Below are positions 15,659 to 24,956 of a DNA stretch of 64,000 bases, in pieces (within the stretch, counting starts at the first letter, position 1; the number at the start of each line of letters is the position of its first letter). The notes below the pieces were generated by a model. It was not told the origin of the DNA. It ran no database searches and worked only from the letters and a program-made list of their open reading frames with translations. Both the position numbers and the translations under genes were made by a program. The stretch comes from an uncultured Dorea sp. (lineage in GTDB: Bacteria; Bacillota; Clostridia; Lachnospirales; Lachnospiraceae), in contig CAJTQA010000011.1 in assembly GCA_910578455.1 (NCBI GenBank), positions 15,240 to 79,239 on the forward strand, given 5' to 3'.

Positions 15659-16792
15659 GTGTTAGAAAAATGGATGTCCCCGGCATTATTCGACGGAACA
15701 ACAGCGGAGGATGAATATTACCTCCCGACGCAGCTTTCAAAAGAAGTATACGAGGCACGTATCAAAATACACCGGGCAGAATATATCACAGAAGGCGACT
15801 TTGTCAGAATCAAGGCCATGGGCATGGAGGCAGTACGCATCCCGGTTCCCTACTTTATCTTCGGAGACCGTCCTCCCTTTATCGGATGCATCGCGGAATT
15901 AGACAAAGCTTTTAACTGGGCAAAAAAATACGGCCTCCAGATTCTCATCGACCTGCACACAGCCCCGGACAGCCAGAATGGTTTTGACAACGGCGGCATC
16001 AGCGGCGTATGTAAATGGTCAAAGCAGCCGGAGGAAGTAGAATTCGTACTGCAGGTGCTGGAACGGCTGGCAGACAGATACGGCGCCAGAAAAGGGCTTT
16101 GGGGAATTGAGGTCATCAACGAGCCAATCCTTGACAATATGTGGGAAATGATAAACGTACCGGAAAGATATCCTGCCGCAGACCCGAAAAAAGCCAAAGG
16201 GAGCGGCCCGAATACGATGGAATTCATCCGTCAGTTTTATCTTAATGCCTATGACAGAATCCGGAAATATCTGCCTGAAGAAAAATACATCGTCATCCAC
16301 GACGCATTTAAACTCAGCTCATGGAAAGACTTCATGCGGGAAAAAAAGTACAAAAACGTAGTACTTGACACCCACCAATACCTGATATTCGCAGAGATGG
16401 ACGGCTGCGGGCAGACTGTCGAAGAATATATAAGCTACATAGAGAAACACTACAAAGACGAAATCCGCAAGATGCAGGAATATTTCCCCGTAATATGCGG
16501 CGAGTGGTGCCTGTTTAACTCTTTCGCCGCAGGGTGCGATACAAAGGGCGGACAGAGCGTCCTTAACGGCCAGGAAGGCATGTCGGCGGAAAGCCTAAAC
16601 GCAGAACAGAAAAAAGAAATCTACCAGGCCGTTGCGAAAGCCCAGTTAGCGGCATGGAACGCAGGGAGCGGTTATTTTTACTGGAGCTATAAGCTCCTCA
16701 CCGATACAGTGAACACCCCCGGATGGGTGGGATGGGACAGCTGGGATTTCGGAAGGTGCGTAGACTTCGGATGGTTTCCAGAAAATATTTAA
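15659..16792 (+). CDS. Glycoside hydrolase family 5 enzyme with an abnormal 5' end
   Basis: The readable frame from GTG 15659 gives 377 residues. Both catalytic glutamates are present: the acid/base in EVINEP and the nucleophile in VICGEWC. The protein most resembles exo-beta-1,3-glucanase/beta-glucosidase-type GH5 enzymes. The family motif GNWLVLEKW is encoded by bases 15647-15673, partly upstream of the first usable start. The open frame begins after TAG 15623 and has only CTG 15635, one base from AAAGGAGG. The start has therefore been lost or is non-standard. There is no signal peptide, so an intact enzyme would be cytoplasmic. The damaged GPH/GH43 gene follows 14 bases later. Confidence 0.75.
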   Translation: MLEKWMSPALFDGTTAEDEYYLPTQLSKEVYEARIKIHRAEYITEGDFVRIKAMGMEAVRIPVPYFIFGDRPPFIGCIAELDKAFNWAKKYGLQILIDLHTAPDSQNGFDNGGISGVCKWSKQPEEVEFVLQVLERLADRYGARKGLWGIEVINEPILDNMWEMINVPERYPAADPKKAKGSGPNTMEFIRQFYLNAYDRIRKYLPEEKYIVIHDAFKLSSWKDFMREKKYKNVVLDTHQYLIFAEMDGCGQTVEEYISYIEKHYKDEIRKMQEYFPVICGEWCLFNSFAAGCDTKGGQSVLNGQEGMSAESLNAEQKKEIYQAVAKAQLAAWNAGSGYFYWSYKLLTDTVNTPGWVGWDSWDFGRCVDFGWFPENI

Positions 16793-16806
16793 AGGAGAAA
16801 AGAAAA

Positions 16807-18538
16807 ATGAAAAATGATATGAGTTCTAATGCAAAATTATCGTTTCTTGAACGTTTTGGATACGGCGTGGGAGATTACGCGGCAAACCTTGTGTACTCCG
16901 CAATCAGCGCATTTTTATTAGTGTATTATACAAACGTAATCGGGGCAAGCGCGGCAGCCGCAGCATCTGTCATCGCCGTCTCAAAAATCTTCGACGGCGT
17001 ATCAGACCTGATCATGGGCTATATCGTAGACCACACCGACACAAAATACGGGAAAGCCCGCCCATGGATCGCAAGGCTCTGCGTTCCGCTGGCAGTATGT
17101 ACGGTACTGATGTTCAGCGTGCCTGCGTCATTTGCCGGCAAAGCACAGATCGCCTACATGTTCCTCACCTACAACCTGGTATCGACCATTTTTTACACCG
17201 GAGTAAACGTGCCTTACGCCACACTCCAGGGGCTTATGACCACCAACCAGTACGAGCGCGGACTCCTCGGAAACTTCCGGAATCTCCTTTCCACGGCCAG
17301 AACCATGACCATCAACACCGTCGTTCTGAAAATGACCGAATTCTTCGGCGGAGGAGACCTCGACAAGCATTATGACAAAAAGGATTTTAAAAACTGGGAG
17401 CTTTACATCCATGTACTGACCGACGATACTGAGACAGACCTAAAAAAACTTCCCTCCGCCAAAGGAATCTGGGCTCCATGCCTGACCTACTGCGGGGATG
17501 AGGATTTATTTTATGTCATATACGGCGTAATGAACTCCATGAATGCAAGATATTTTGATGTGGACAATTATCTGATCACGGCAAAAGACATCAAAGGCCC
17601 ATGGAGCGAACCTGTGTACATTCATTCATCCGGGTTCGACGCGTCCATCCTCCATGACGATGACGGCAGAAAATATATCGTCTCCCTGGAGTGGGAAACA
17701 AGGGAAGGCTATGAAAAGCCAGGCTCTATCTGCATGGTAGAGTATTCCCCAAAGGATAAGGAAATCGTCGGCTACCCCAGGCATATCTGGAGTGGCGGCA
17801 CAGACCGGGGATGCATTGAGGCGCCCCATCTGACCAAGCACGGCGGCTTTTATTATATCATGTGCGCGGAAGGCGGCACGGGCTACAACCACTGCGTGAC
17901 CATGGGAAGGTCAGCCAACGTCTGGGGACCATACGAGAAAGACCCCTCAAACCCCATCGTCACCTCCGCGCCGGGAGAATCCCTCGAGCGCCACGACCCG
18001 GATCATCTGAAACTCAAATACTTTAACCCTGAGTCGCCGCTCCAAAAATGCGGCCATGTAAGTTATGTAGAAACCCAGCTCGGGGAAGTCTATCTGCTGC
18101 ACCTTTGCGCCAGGCCCTTTGTGCCGGAGCTGCGGTGCACACTTGGGAGGGAGACCGCCATACAGAAAATGGAATGGACACTACATCAATCTCAGAAAAT
18201 ACCGGAGCGAAACACTCGGACAGAGCGCCCTGTCCATTATCCATCTGGAAAACGGACGGAAACACGAACTTTTGAATACAAGAATCCCGGTGGACGACGT
18301 GCCCGTCTATCTCCGCTTAAATATAGAAGGGCGGCGCTCCTGGTTCGAATGGAGTTATGACGGGAAAAAGTATCAGAAGATCGGCGAGAATTTTGACACG
18401 ACAAAATTTTCAGATGAATATTGCATGTACGGGGAATTTACTGGAACTTTTGTAGGGCTCACCTGTGCAGACAGAGTAAAGCATCGGCATTATGCTGACT
18501 TTGATTTCTTTGAGTATAAAGATGATATGCTTGATTAG
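16807..18538 (+). pseudogene. Deletion fusion of a GPH sugar transporter N-terminus with a GH43 enzyme
   Basis: About the first 183 codons are the N-terminal half of a glycoside-pentoside-hexuronide (GPH) symporter: FLERFGYGVGDYAANLVY, SKIFDGVSDLIMGYIVDHTDTKYGKARPW. Near 17355-17370 the frame passes without interruption into a family 43 glycosidase lacking its N-terminus (KDFKNWE, then GIWAPCLTYC, GFDASILHDDDGRKYIV, GCIEAPHL). Near 18170-18180 a second lesion shifts frame, so the frame ends at 18360. The true GH43 C-terminus (YINLRKYRSETLGQSALSII to FEYKD) continues in another frame to 18538. Neither transport nor hydrolysis is likely to remain. The start ATG 16807 has AAAGGAG. Confidence 0.88.
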
Positions 18539-18804
18539 CATTCTCAGCTATAATAAGTTGAAGTCTAAAAATATCGGGAATCGAGCAATATTCCTTTTTA
18601 CTGCTTGGCTAAAACCCTTAGCAAGTGATTTCAGCAACGCCGCCATCTCTGGATTGGAAAGCAGTTTCAGAAGTATTTCTTGGTATATCTCGCGCGTGCT
18701 CTGTAACATTTTTCCAGCGCACCCGCGAGTTTAAGTTTGGAAATCAAAATCATTAGGATAGCCGCACCCTGCGGTCACTTATTGAATAGCCTTCTACTGA
18801 ATTT
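18539..18804. other. Intergenic stretch between the GH43 remnant and GH3
   Basis: No recognisable gene. A 53-codon frame on the minus strand (18548-18709, starting MLQSTREIYQEILL) has no ribosome site and no family I know. It may be debris of an element or chance. Confidence 0.3.
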
Positions 18805-21243
18805 TTAATTTGACAATCTTTGAATCATTTTAAGTATCCGCCCCGCGCTGCACCGTATCATTTCTTCCGATAATTTTCCTTGTTCATAGGCCTCACGGAT
18901 ATTTGCAGCATCTTTCTGATTTCCGGGCATAATGATATCATTTCCAGCAGCAACGCATTGCCATGGCACACTGCCATTTTCTGGAACAGTTGTATTCCAA
19001 TCAGATATAATTACGCCTTCAAATCCCCATTCTTCACGTGCAATTATCGTACAAAGCTCTCTACTATTAGCCGCATGAACACCATTGATTAAATTATAAG
19101 AAGACATCATAGCAATCGGCTTACTTTTCTTTACTGCAATTTCAAATCCACGCAGATAAATCTCTCTGAGTGCCCGCTCAGAAACACAAGCATCCACCCC
19201 CATTCTATTATCCTCCTGATTATTGCAGACAAAATGTTTGATTGTTACGCCACATCCTCTGTGGCTCTGTACGCCATCCGTCACAGATGCCGCCATGATC
19301 CCTGACAGAAAAGGATCTTCCGAATAATATTCAAAATTACGTCCGCATAATGGATTCCTGTGAATATTCATACCGGGCGCTAACCACAGATCAACATGGA
19401 ATTCTTCCATCTCTACGGCAACAGCCTCTCCAAATTCCCGCATCAAACCTGTGTCCCATGACTGCGCCAATGCTGTTCCTACCGGAAATGCAGTACAATA
19501 TTGATAATAAGTATCTGCATTTTCATGATGTTTTGTTTCTTCCAAAAAACCGTTCTCTAAAGATCCTAAGACACCGGCGCCGTATACGGAATTCGTATCA
19601 CAATCTACTTCATAGCTCTGCCTTAAACGAAGCCCTGCCGGGCCATCCGCCATAATCAAAGAACGTATGCCATACTTTTCTTCCAGTGTTTCTGTTGTTT
19701 CTCCGGCAGAACCAGGCACTCGTATTCCAGCCGATCCAAGAGTGCTGGCGCCCTGAGTAATATTTCCATACAAGAGTGGTATCAGTTCTGTAACAGGCTG
19801 TTCTTTTGCAAAAGTTATCTGATATGTACTATTCTTTTCTTCCTGCGGTATAAATGAAGAAATCGGAATCTTTTGTTCCTCTGTCTTCTTAAGCCATTCC
19901 CCAGCTCTATTCTTGGCAAATTTAGCTATGCCAAGTTCTTCAACAGATTCTTTTGGGGAACAGACTCCCTTTGTATGTTCCAATATCGTCTGCTGATGAA
20001 CAGTAAACAATTCTGCAAGCTGCAATGACGCGGAATGATTCCCAATCCATATACCATATGTTCCGGCTTCCATGAACCATGCATGCATCTGTTCTGAAAA
20101 ACTGGCAAGATTTGACTGGTCAATAGATATCACAAGTTTTTGTTTTTCCTGCGGCTTTAAAGTGTTTGTCTTTGCAAACCCAACTAACCTTTGATATTCT
20201 TTTGCACAATTTGTCTGCGGCAATGTTACATATACTTGTACGACTTCTCGTCCGGAATATGATTTTCCTGTATTTGTCACAGAAACCATGATATCCATGC
20301 CTCTCGCTGTTCTCTGAAGCCCTTCATATCTTATAGAAAAATCCGTATAGGACAGGCCATAACCAAATGGAAACAATGGCTGTATACCGAAACTGTCAAA
20401 ATACCGATATCCAACATAAATTCCTTCCCTGTATTTCTCCATTTCTAAATTTCCATTCAAATAACCAAAACTGTCTGCCGAAGGATAATCTTCATAATGC
20501 TTTGCCCAAGTGGCAGTCAATCTGCCTCCTGGCGCTGCGCGGCCAAACAAAACATCCGCAACTGCATGGCCTCCCTCTTGCCCGGGAAGAGAAATATTTA
20601 AAACCGCTTTAATATTTCCGGCCTCTTGTAAAACATCGGTTAACTCTATCGGTGATCCGACATTTAAGAGTAGTATAATCGGTATATCTGCCTGATCCAG
20701 ATATAAAATATCTTCCCGCTCTTTTTTACTTAAATAATAGTCTCCTTCTATCTTCCGGCGGTCTTTACCCTCTCCCGCAATACGGCTGATCACATATACT
20801 GCTGCTGAAGCATCTCCTAAATCTTTTAACATAATTTTTCGTCCGTCCGGCATGGAAAATGGATTGGCTGAATAAGCGTCAAATGGATTTTCTACATGCC
20901 TGGCGTCTTCTAAAACTCTTTCCTTCCATGCAGTTCTGGCCGTTTCGTAACGATTCTTATAATCTGCAATCCAGTCTTCGCTTGTAATCACTGCGCCTGC
21001 GGTCTTTAAACCTCTATATATTGATATACTCTCTCGATTATTAACATCGCCTGAACCGATTCCTCCCTTAACCGTGCAGACAGCGCCTCCGCCAAACAAT
21101 GCAATGGACATTGGAACCTTAAGCGGAAGCAAGTTTTCATTTTTTAATAAAACCATACCTTCGGCTGACGCTTTTCTTGCTAATCTTGCATGTTCAAGCT
21201 CCCGTTTGGAAAGCTTTGTTTTCAGTGTACCGCTATGATTCAT
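18805..21243 (-). CDS. Family 3 beta-glucosidase with swapped domain order
   Basis: This is 812 residues. The usual GH3 order is reversed. The alpha/beta sandwich domain comes first (LARKASAEGMVLLKNENLLPL, LPGQEGGHAVADVLFG, PFGYGLSYTDF), then a fibronectin-III-like domain. The TIM-barrel domain is at the C-terminus, ending with the nucleophile Asp in GFEGVIISDWN and the substrate-binding IKHFVCNNQE. Such permuted GH3 beta-glucosidases are known from rumen and gut Firmicutes. With no signal peptide it should act in the cytoplasm on imported beta-gluco-oligosaccharides. ATG 21243 lies 15 bases from GGAGG, which is long; TTG 21288 is an alternative. It is downstream of the ABC permeases. Confidence 0.92.
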   Translation of the reverse strand: MNHSGTLKTKLSKRELEHARLARKASAEGMVLLKNENLLPLKVPMSIALFGGGAVCTVKGGIGSGDVNNRESISIYRGLKTAGAVITSEDWIADYKNRYETARTAWKERVLEDARHVENPFDAYSANPFSMPDGRKIMLKDLGDASAAVYVISRIAGEGKDRRKIEGDYYLSKKEREDILYLDQADIPIILLLNVGSPIELTDVLQEAGNIKAVLNISLPGQEGGHAVADVLFGRAAPGGRLTATWAKHYEDYPSADSFGYLNGNLEMEKYREGIYVGYRYFDSFGIQPLFPFGYGLSYTDFSIRYEGLQRTARGMDIMVSVTNTGKSYSGREVVQVYVTLPQTNCAKEYQRLVGFAKTNTLKPQEKQKLVISIDQSNLASFSEQMHAWFMEAGTYGIWIGNHSASLQLAELFTVHQQTILEHTKGVCSPKESVEELGIAKFAKNRAGEWLKKTEEQKIPISSFIPQEEKNSTYQITFAKEQPVTELIPLLYGNITQGASTLGSAGIRVPGSAGETTETLEEKYGIRSLIMADGPAGLRLRQSYEVDCDTNSVYGAGVLGSLENGFLEETKHHENADTYYQYCTAFPVGTALAQSWDTGLMREFGEAVAVEMEEFHVDLWLAPGMNIHRNPLCGRNFEYYSEDPFLSGIMAASVTDGVQSHRGCGVTIKHFVCNNQEDNRMGVDACVSERALREIYLRGFEIAVKKSKPIAMMSSYNLINGVHAANSRELCTIIAREEWGFEGVIISDWNTTVPENGSVPWQCVAAGNDIIMPGNQKDAANIREAYEQGKLSEEMIRCSAGRILKMIQRLSN

Positions 21244-21330
21244 AATTTTTACTTTTATCCTCCTTTTAATATGCGCTCCTTTATGCAATAATAAAATTTA
21301 CTATTACGCTTCAAAATTGAAAAGTAATAT

Positions 21331-21389
21331 AAAAAGAAAGACTGCCACAGTCAGCTTTTCGTAATTCAAAAGGCTTACATATAGCAGTC
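21331..21389 (-). terminator. Stem-loop with T-run between the permease and GH3
   Basis: GACTGC and GCAGTC enclose an inner stem (AGCCTTTT/AAAAGCT), followed on the minus strand by TTTCTTTTT. It may partly separate GH3 expression from the transporter. Confidence 0.5.
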
Positions 21390-21407
21390 GTTTTAAAACC
21401 TGTTTTA

Positions 21408-22253
21408 TTACTCCTTTACACCGCCAAGTGTAACACCTGCAATGATGAACTTGGAAAGACACAGGTATACGATAATAATCGGTACAATTGCCACCAGAAT
21501 CATTGTATAGATCTTACCCATATCAAAGTTCATATAATCGGCGCCTCGAAGTGTCGCGATCAGAATCGGAACGGTCATCTTGTCTTTCGATTGAATAACC
21601 AGAGCCGGAACGAAGTAATTATTCCAAGATCCTACAAAACTAAAAATCGCCTGCACCGCAATCGCCGGTTTCATAATCGGAAGTACAATCTTGTTAAAAG
21701 TCCTGAACTCTCCGCAGCCGTCAATTCTTGACGCCTCCACAAGTGACAGCGGAAGTGATGACTGCAGATAGCTGTACATAAAATAGAACACAGCCGGAGA
21801 CGCAATCGAAGGTATGATCAATGGAAGCAGTGAGTCATACATTCCCATATTCGTAATCAACCGCAGGAATCCCATTGCAGTCACCTGTGTAGGCATTACA
21901 AGAATTGCCATAATAAATGTAAATGCAACCTTCTTTAGTTTAAAGTTATACGCATACAAGCCATACGCCGTTAATGCTGAAAAATATGTACAAATTGCTG
22001 CAGAGCAGCCAGAAACGATCAGACTGTTTAAAATACCCCTCAACATCGGAAAGGTTCCGTCATTGGCGACATTAGTTAGATTTTTTAACAAATAGTTTCC
22101 TGGCAATGCAGAAAACCCTTTCTGTAGGTCTGCATGTGACCGTGTCGCATTGATAAACAGGATATAGAAGAAAAACAAACACATGAATGACAGGATAATC
22201 AGTACAATATGTGCAACTATACTCCGTAAATGACTTGGCTGTTTTGATTTCAT
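21408..22253 (-). CDS. Carbohydrate ABC transporter permease (MalG type)
   Basis: This is 281 residues with six membrane helices and the EAA loop EASRIDGCGEFRTFNKIVLPIMKPA. It is the second permease subunit of a CUT1-type sugar importer. ATG 22253 has AAGGAGGGGG upstream; earlier starts lie in the preceding gene. It starts four bases after the stop of the other permease. No ATPase gene is present nearby, so a shared MsmK/UgpC-like ATPase from elsewhere is presumably used. Confidence 0.93.
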   Translation of the reverse strand: MKSKQPSHLRSIVAHIVLIILSFMCLFFFYILFINATRSHADLQKGFSALPGNYLLKNLTNVANDGTFPMLRGILNSLIVSGCSAAICTYFSALTAYGLYAYNFKLKKVAFTFIMAILVMPTQVTAMGFLRLITNMGMYDSLLPLIIPSIASPAVFYFMYSYLQSSLPLSLVEASRIDGCGEFRTFNKIVLPIMKPAIAVQAIFSFVGSWNNYFVPALVIQSKDKMTVPILIATLRGADYMNFDMGKIYTMILVAIVPIIIVYLCLSKFIIAGVTLGGVKE

Positions 22254-22257
22254 AAAT

Positions 22258-23211
22258 CTACCCCCTCCTTTGCTGTTTTTTCGCTTTTTTCGCTGCAGCT
22301 TTCGAACCATCCGGGTCATCATTATTTGTCATCCGATATACAAAGAAACACAGAATACCGCTGACAATAAACAGATAGACGGACAACGCACCTGCCATAC
22401 CATAATTTCTGCTCTTCAAATGGCTGTTCAGGAACATGATCAAAGTCATCGAGGTACGATCCGGAGTACCCTGTCCATTAGTCAGAATCTGCGGCACATC
22501 AAACATCTGCAGGCCGCCAATGATAGCTGTGATCAGCGTATATGCAAGAATCGGCCGTATCTGCGGCAGCGTAATGTAGAAAAACCGCTGGAAACTGTTG
22601 CATCCGTCCAACTCAGACGCCTCAAATACATCAGGACTGATTCCCATAATTGCAGCCATCAACATAATCGTTGAATTTCCAAACCACATCAGGAAATTCA
22701 TAAACCCAACCAATGATCTTGTTCCCAACGCGGAACCCAGGAAATCAATGGGCTGACTGGTAAGCCCTATGGACATAAGAATAGAATTAACCGGTCCGTT
22801 AGTAGAGAACATCGTAAAAAATAACATCGCAAATGCAGACGCCATGATCAGGTTCGGCAGATAGATAACAACCTTAAAAAACTGTGTTCCGTGAATCTTT
22901 AACCTTGCATCTACGAACCACTCCGCAAGTACCAACGCGATCACAATCTGCGGAATGAATCCTATAATCCATAAGATCAGAGTATTCGCTGCATATTTCA
23001 GCATATCCGAACCCAGAAGGCTGATATAATTTTCCATTCCAACAAAATTCGGTCCGATCTCTTTAATTCCTGAACGGTAATATTCAAAAAAACTATACCG
23101 GATGGTATCCACCAAAGGAATAAAGGAAAAAATGAAGAAACTTACAAAAAATGGAAGAATAAAAATATATCCCCATTTTGAATAGTCAACTTTTTTATGT
23201 TTTGATTTCAT
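22258..23211 (-). CDS. Carbohydrate ABC transporter permease (MalF type)
   Basis: This is 317 residues with six membrane helices and the EAA loop EASELDGCNSFQRFFYITLPQIRPI. It is the first permease subunit of a CUT1-type importer. The C-terminal tail is basic (KAAAKKAKKQQRRG). It lies between the binding protein and the second permease on the same strand. The substrate is inferred from the surrounding GH3 and GH94 enzymes to be a beta-glucoside. Confidence 0.93.
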   Translation of the reverse strand: MKSKHKKVDYSKWGYIFILPFFVSFFIFSFIPLVDTIRYSFFEYYRSGIKEIGPNFVGMENYISLLGSDMLKYAANTLILWIIGFIPQIVIALVLAEWFVDARLKIHGTQFFKVVIYLPNLIMASAFAMLFFTMFSTNGPVNSILMSIGLTSQPIDFLGSALGTRSLVGFMNFLMWFGNSTIMLMAAIMGISPDVFEASELDGCNSFQRFFYITLPQIRPILAYTLITAIIGGLQMFDVPQILTNGQGTPDRTSMTLIMFLNSHLKSRNYGMAGALSVYLFIVSGILCFFVYRMTNNDDPDGSKAAAKKAKKQQRRG

Positions 23212-23238
23212 AAACTATCATTCCTTTCTGCTCCATAT

Positions 23239-23266
23239 GACGCAGGGCAATCAATGCCCCGCGGTC
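23239..23266 (-). promoter_or_regulatory. Stem-loop between binding-protein and permease genes
   Basis: GACGCAGGGCA and TGCCCCGCGGTC form an imperfect GC-rich stem with no T-run. Such hairpins commonly stabilise the binding-protein mRNA so that it is made in excess of the permeases. Confidence 0.5.
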
Positions 23267-23273
23267 ATTTTAT

Positions 23274-24686
23274 CTATTCCGGCCATTGAATCTCGGTAAT
23301 ATCAGGATAACGCTCTATGATCGCCGTCTCAAAATTCTTTTTCGCCTTATCATAGTCAACCTTCCCCTGCAGATAATCACTGAACGAATTCTGGATTAAT
23401 TCCACACATCCCTGATCATATGCGGAAAGCGGAGCAATCTGAATATTTTCTGCAACCGGTGCAAAATATTGAAATGCATTCTGCCCTCCAAGGAATTCTG
23501 AAGCGAAAGAATCGTCTTCTGCCGCTTCTTTCATACCACTTGTTGTATTCGTAAAATCCGAATAGTCTTTTGAAATTTTCAGCAGATTATCTTTGTCTAC
23601 CGTTACCGCAAGAATAATGTCTTTTACGTGCTCCGGATTATCTGTACCCGTACATGCATGTACATAAGAACCGCCCCAATTATATTCCTGCGGAGGATTG
23701 GTAACAGCCCATACGCCGTCTTCACCGTCCCAGTTTGGATTCAAAGTAAAATCAATTCCCCATGCCGGGAACAGGAATGCGAATACTTTAGAAGCAGAAC
23801 CCATTGCTTTATTCCAGTCATCGTTCCACTGGCCTTTTATATTCTTATCTAAATAGCCTGCATCCAGCCACTCTTTAGAACTATTTACCCAATCCATGAT
23901 TTTCTGGTCAACTTTTATCGTCGTTTCACCAGGACTTACCCATGATTGTTCAATGCTGTTACCATACAGACGGAATGTATCTGCATAAGAAGCAAATGTA
24001 TAATATCCTTTTGCTTTTAGCTCTTCTGCCGTTGTTTTTATAGTATCCCAGTCTTTTACTTTCTGACCGATTTCTTCCGGATCATCTGTTCCAAATACTT
24101 CTTTGGCGATATCACGGCGATATACTAACAGTCCCGGACAGCACTGCCATGTAGAGCCCCTCTGAACGCCATCTACATCAGAAGCTGTAACTTTCGTAAA
24201 ATCATACTGATCTGCCAGATCCTTATCAGGGTCAATTCCAAGATCCTTAAGAGGTATAGCCGCATCCGCATCTGCATCCGTATATTTATTGACATAATCC
24301 GTCTCTGACAAGAAGATGTCGACTTTGTCATCGGCTGAGGCGTCTGCCTGTTTCATAAGCGCCTCATCAAGCTTTTGCTGATAGACGCCATCCTGATTGG
24401 GATTGATAATCCAGTGAATCTCTGTACCGTCGTTTAAAACAGTTACCGTGCCGTCCTTAGAAGTTTCCTTTACTTTTGGATAAACTGCCTCCACACGTTC
24501 ACGAAATTCGTCATTCCAGCTATAAATATTAATAACCTTTCCTTCCTCTCCACTTGACGCACCGCCGCTTGACGCACCGCCGCTTGACGCACCGCCGTTT
24601 CCAGAATCAGACGATTTCCCGCAGCCTGCTGCCAGACTTGCTGCCATCGCCGCAATTAACATGATACTGACTACTCTCTTTTTCAT
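23274..24686 (-). CDS. Sugar-binding lipoprotein of the ABC importer
   Basis: This is 470 residues. The lipoprotein signal ends SLAAGCGKSS, with Cys as the lipid anchor. A Gly/Ser linker follows, then the family 1 extracellular solute-binding fold (INIYSWNDEFRERVEAVYP...; FLSETDYVNKY). It is an extracellular membrane-anchored receptor delivering oligosaccharides to the two permeases downstream. AAGGAGG precedes ATG 24686. The aromatic-rich sequence (YSWNDEF, WGIDFTLNPNWDGEDGVW) suits an oligosaccharide ligand, but the ligand cannot be read. Confidence 0.93.
   Translation of the reverse strand: MKKRVVSIMLIAAMAASLAAGCGKSSDSGNGGASSGGASSGGASSGEEGKVINIYSWNDEFRERVEAVYPKVKETSKDGTVTVLNDGTEIHWIINPNQDGVYQQKLDEALMKQADASADDKVDIFLSETDYVNKYTDADADAAIPLKDLGIDPDKDLADQYDFTKVTASDVDGVQRGSTWQCCPGLLVYRRDIAKEVFGTDDPEEIGQKVKDWDTIKTTAEELKAKGYYTFASYADTFRLYGNSIEQSWVSPGETTIKVDQKIMDWVNSSKEWLDAGYLDKNIKGQWNDDWNKAMGSASKVFAFLFPAWGIDFTLNPNWDGEDGVWAVTNPPQEYNWGGSYVHACTGTDNPEHVKDIILAVTVDKDNLLKISKDYSDFTNTTSGMKEAAEDDSFASEFLGGQNAFQYFAPVAENIQIAPLSAYDQGCVELIQNSFSDYLQGKVDYDKAKKNFETAIIERYPDITEIQWPE
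24553..24597 (-). repeat. 15-bp tandem repeat x3 in the lipoprotein linker
   Basis: Three identical copies of CTTGACGCACCGCCG encode the Gly-Gly-Ala-Ser-Ser linker just after the lipid anchor. Linker length can change by slippage without harm to the fold. Confidence 0.88.
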
Positions 24687-24744
24687 TAAAAAACCCTCCT
24701 TTTATATTTTGTGAAACATTAGCTTCACGTTTATTGATGGATGG

Positions 24745-24805
24745 ATTATAATATATAATTTTTTTCAGTTATATTAGAGTTCTTACCAAAATATCAGATT
24801 CATGA
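24745..24805 (-). promoter_or_regulatory. Operator and promoter for the binding-protein operon
   Basis: The 18-bp operator AAATATCAGATTCATGAC lies at 24788-24805. On the minus strand there is a weak -35 (TATAAC, 24768-24773) and a perfect -10 TATAAT (24745-24750), 17 bases apart. The operator ends 14 bases upstream of the -35. A poor -35 with an upstream site fits activation by an AraC protein. Confidence 0.65.
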
Positions 24806-24855
24806 CACATTTTAAATTTTCTGTTAAACAATGGGAACTGCCTCGCTTATTTTAG

Positions 24856-24917
24856 GTCATGAATCTGATATTTTTCACATGTTTTTTATTTTTTTAATAC
24901 ATGATTTCCTCTATGAT
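24856..24917 (+). promoter_or_regulatory. Operator and promoter for the GH94 genes
   Basis: GTCATGAATCTGATATTT (24856-24873) is the exact reverse complement of the operator at 24788-24805. A weak -35 (T-rich, 24889-24894) and a -10 TATGAT (24912-24917) follow with 17-base spacing. The operator ends 15 bases from the -35, mirroring the other side. Confidence 0.6.
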
Positions 24918-24956
24918 GTTTTCTATCTAAATATATAAATGAAAGGAGCATAAAGA

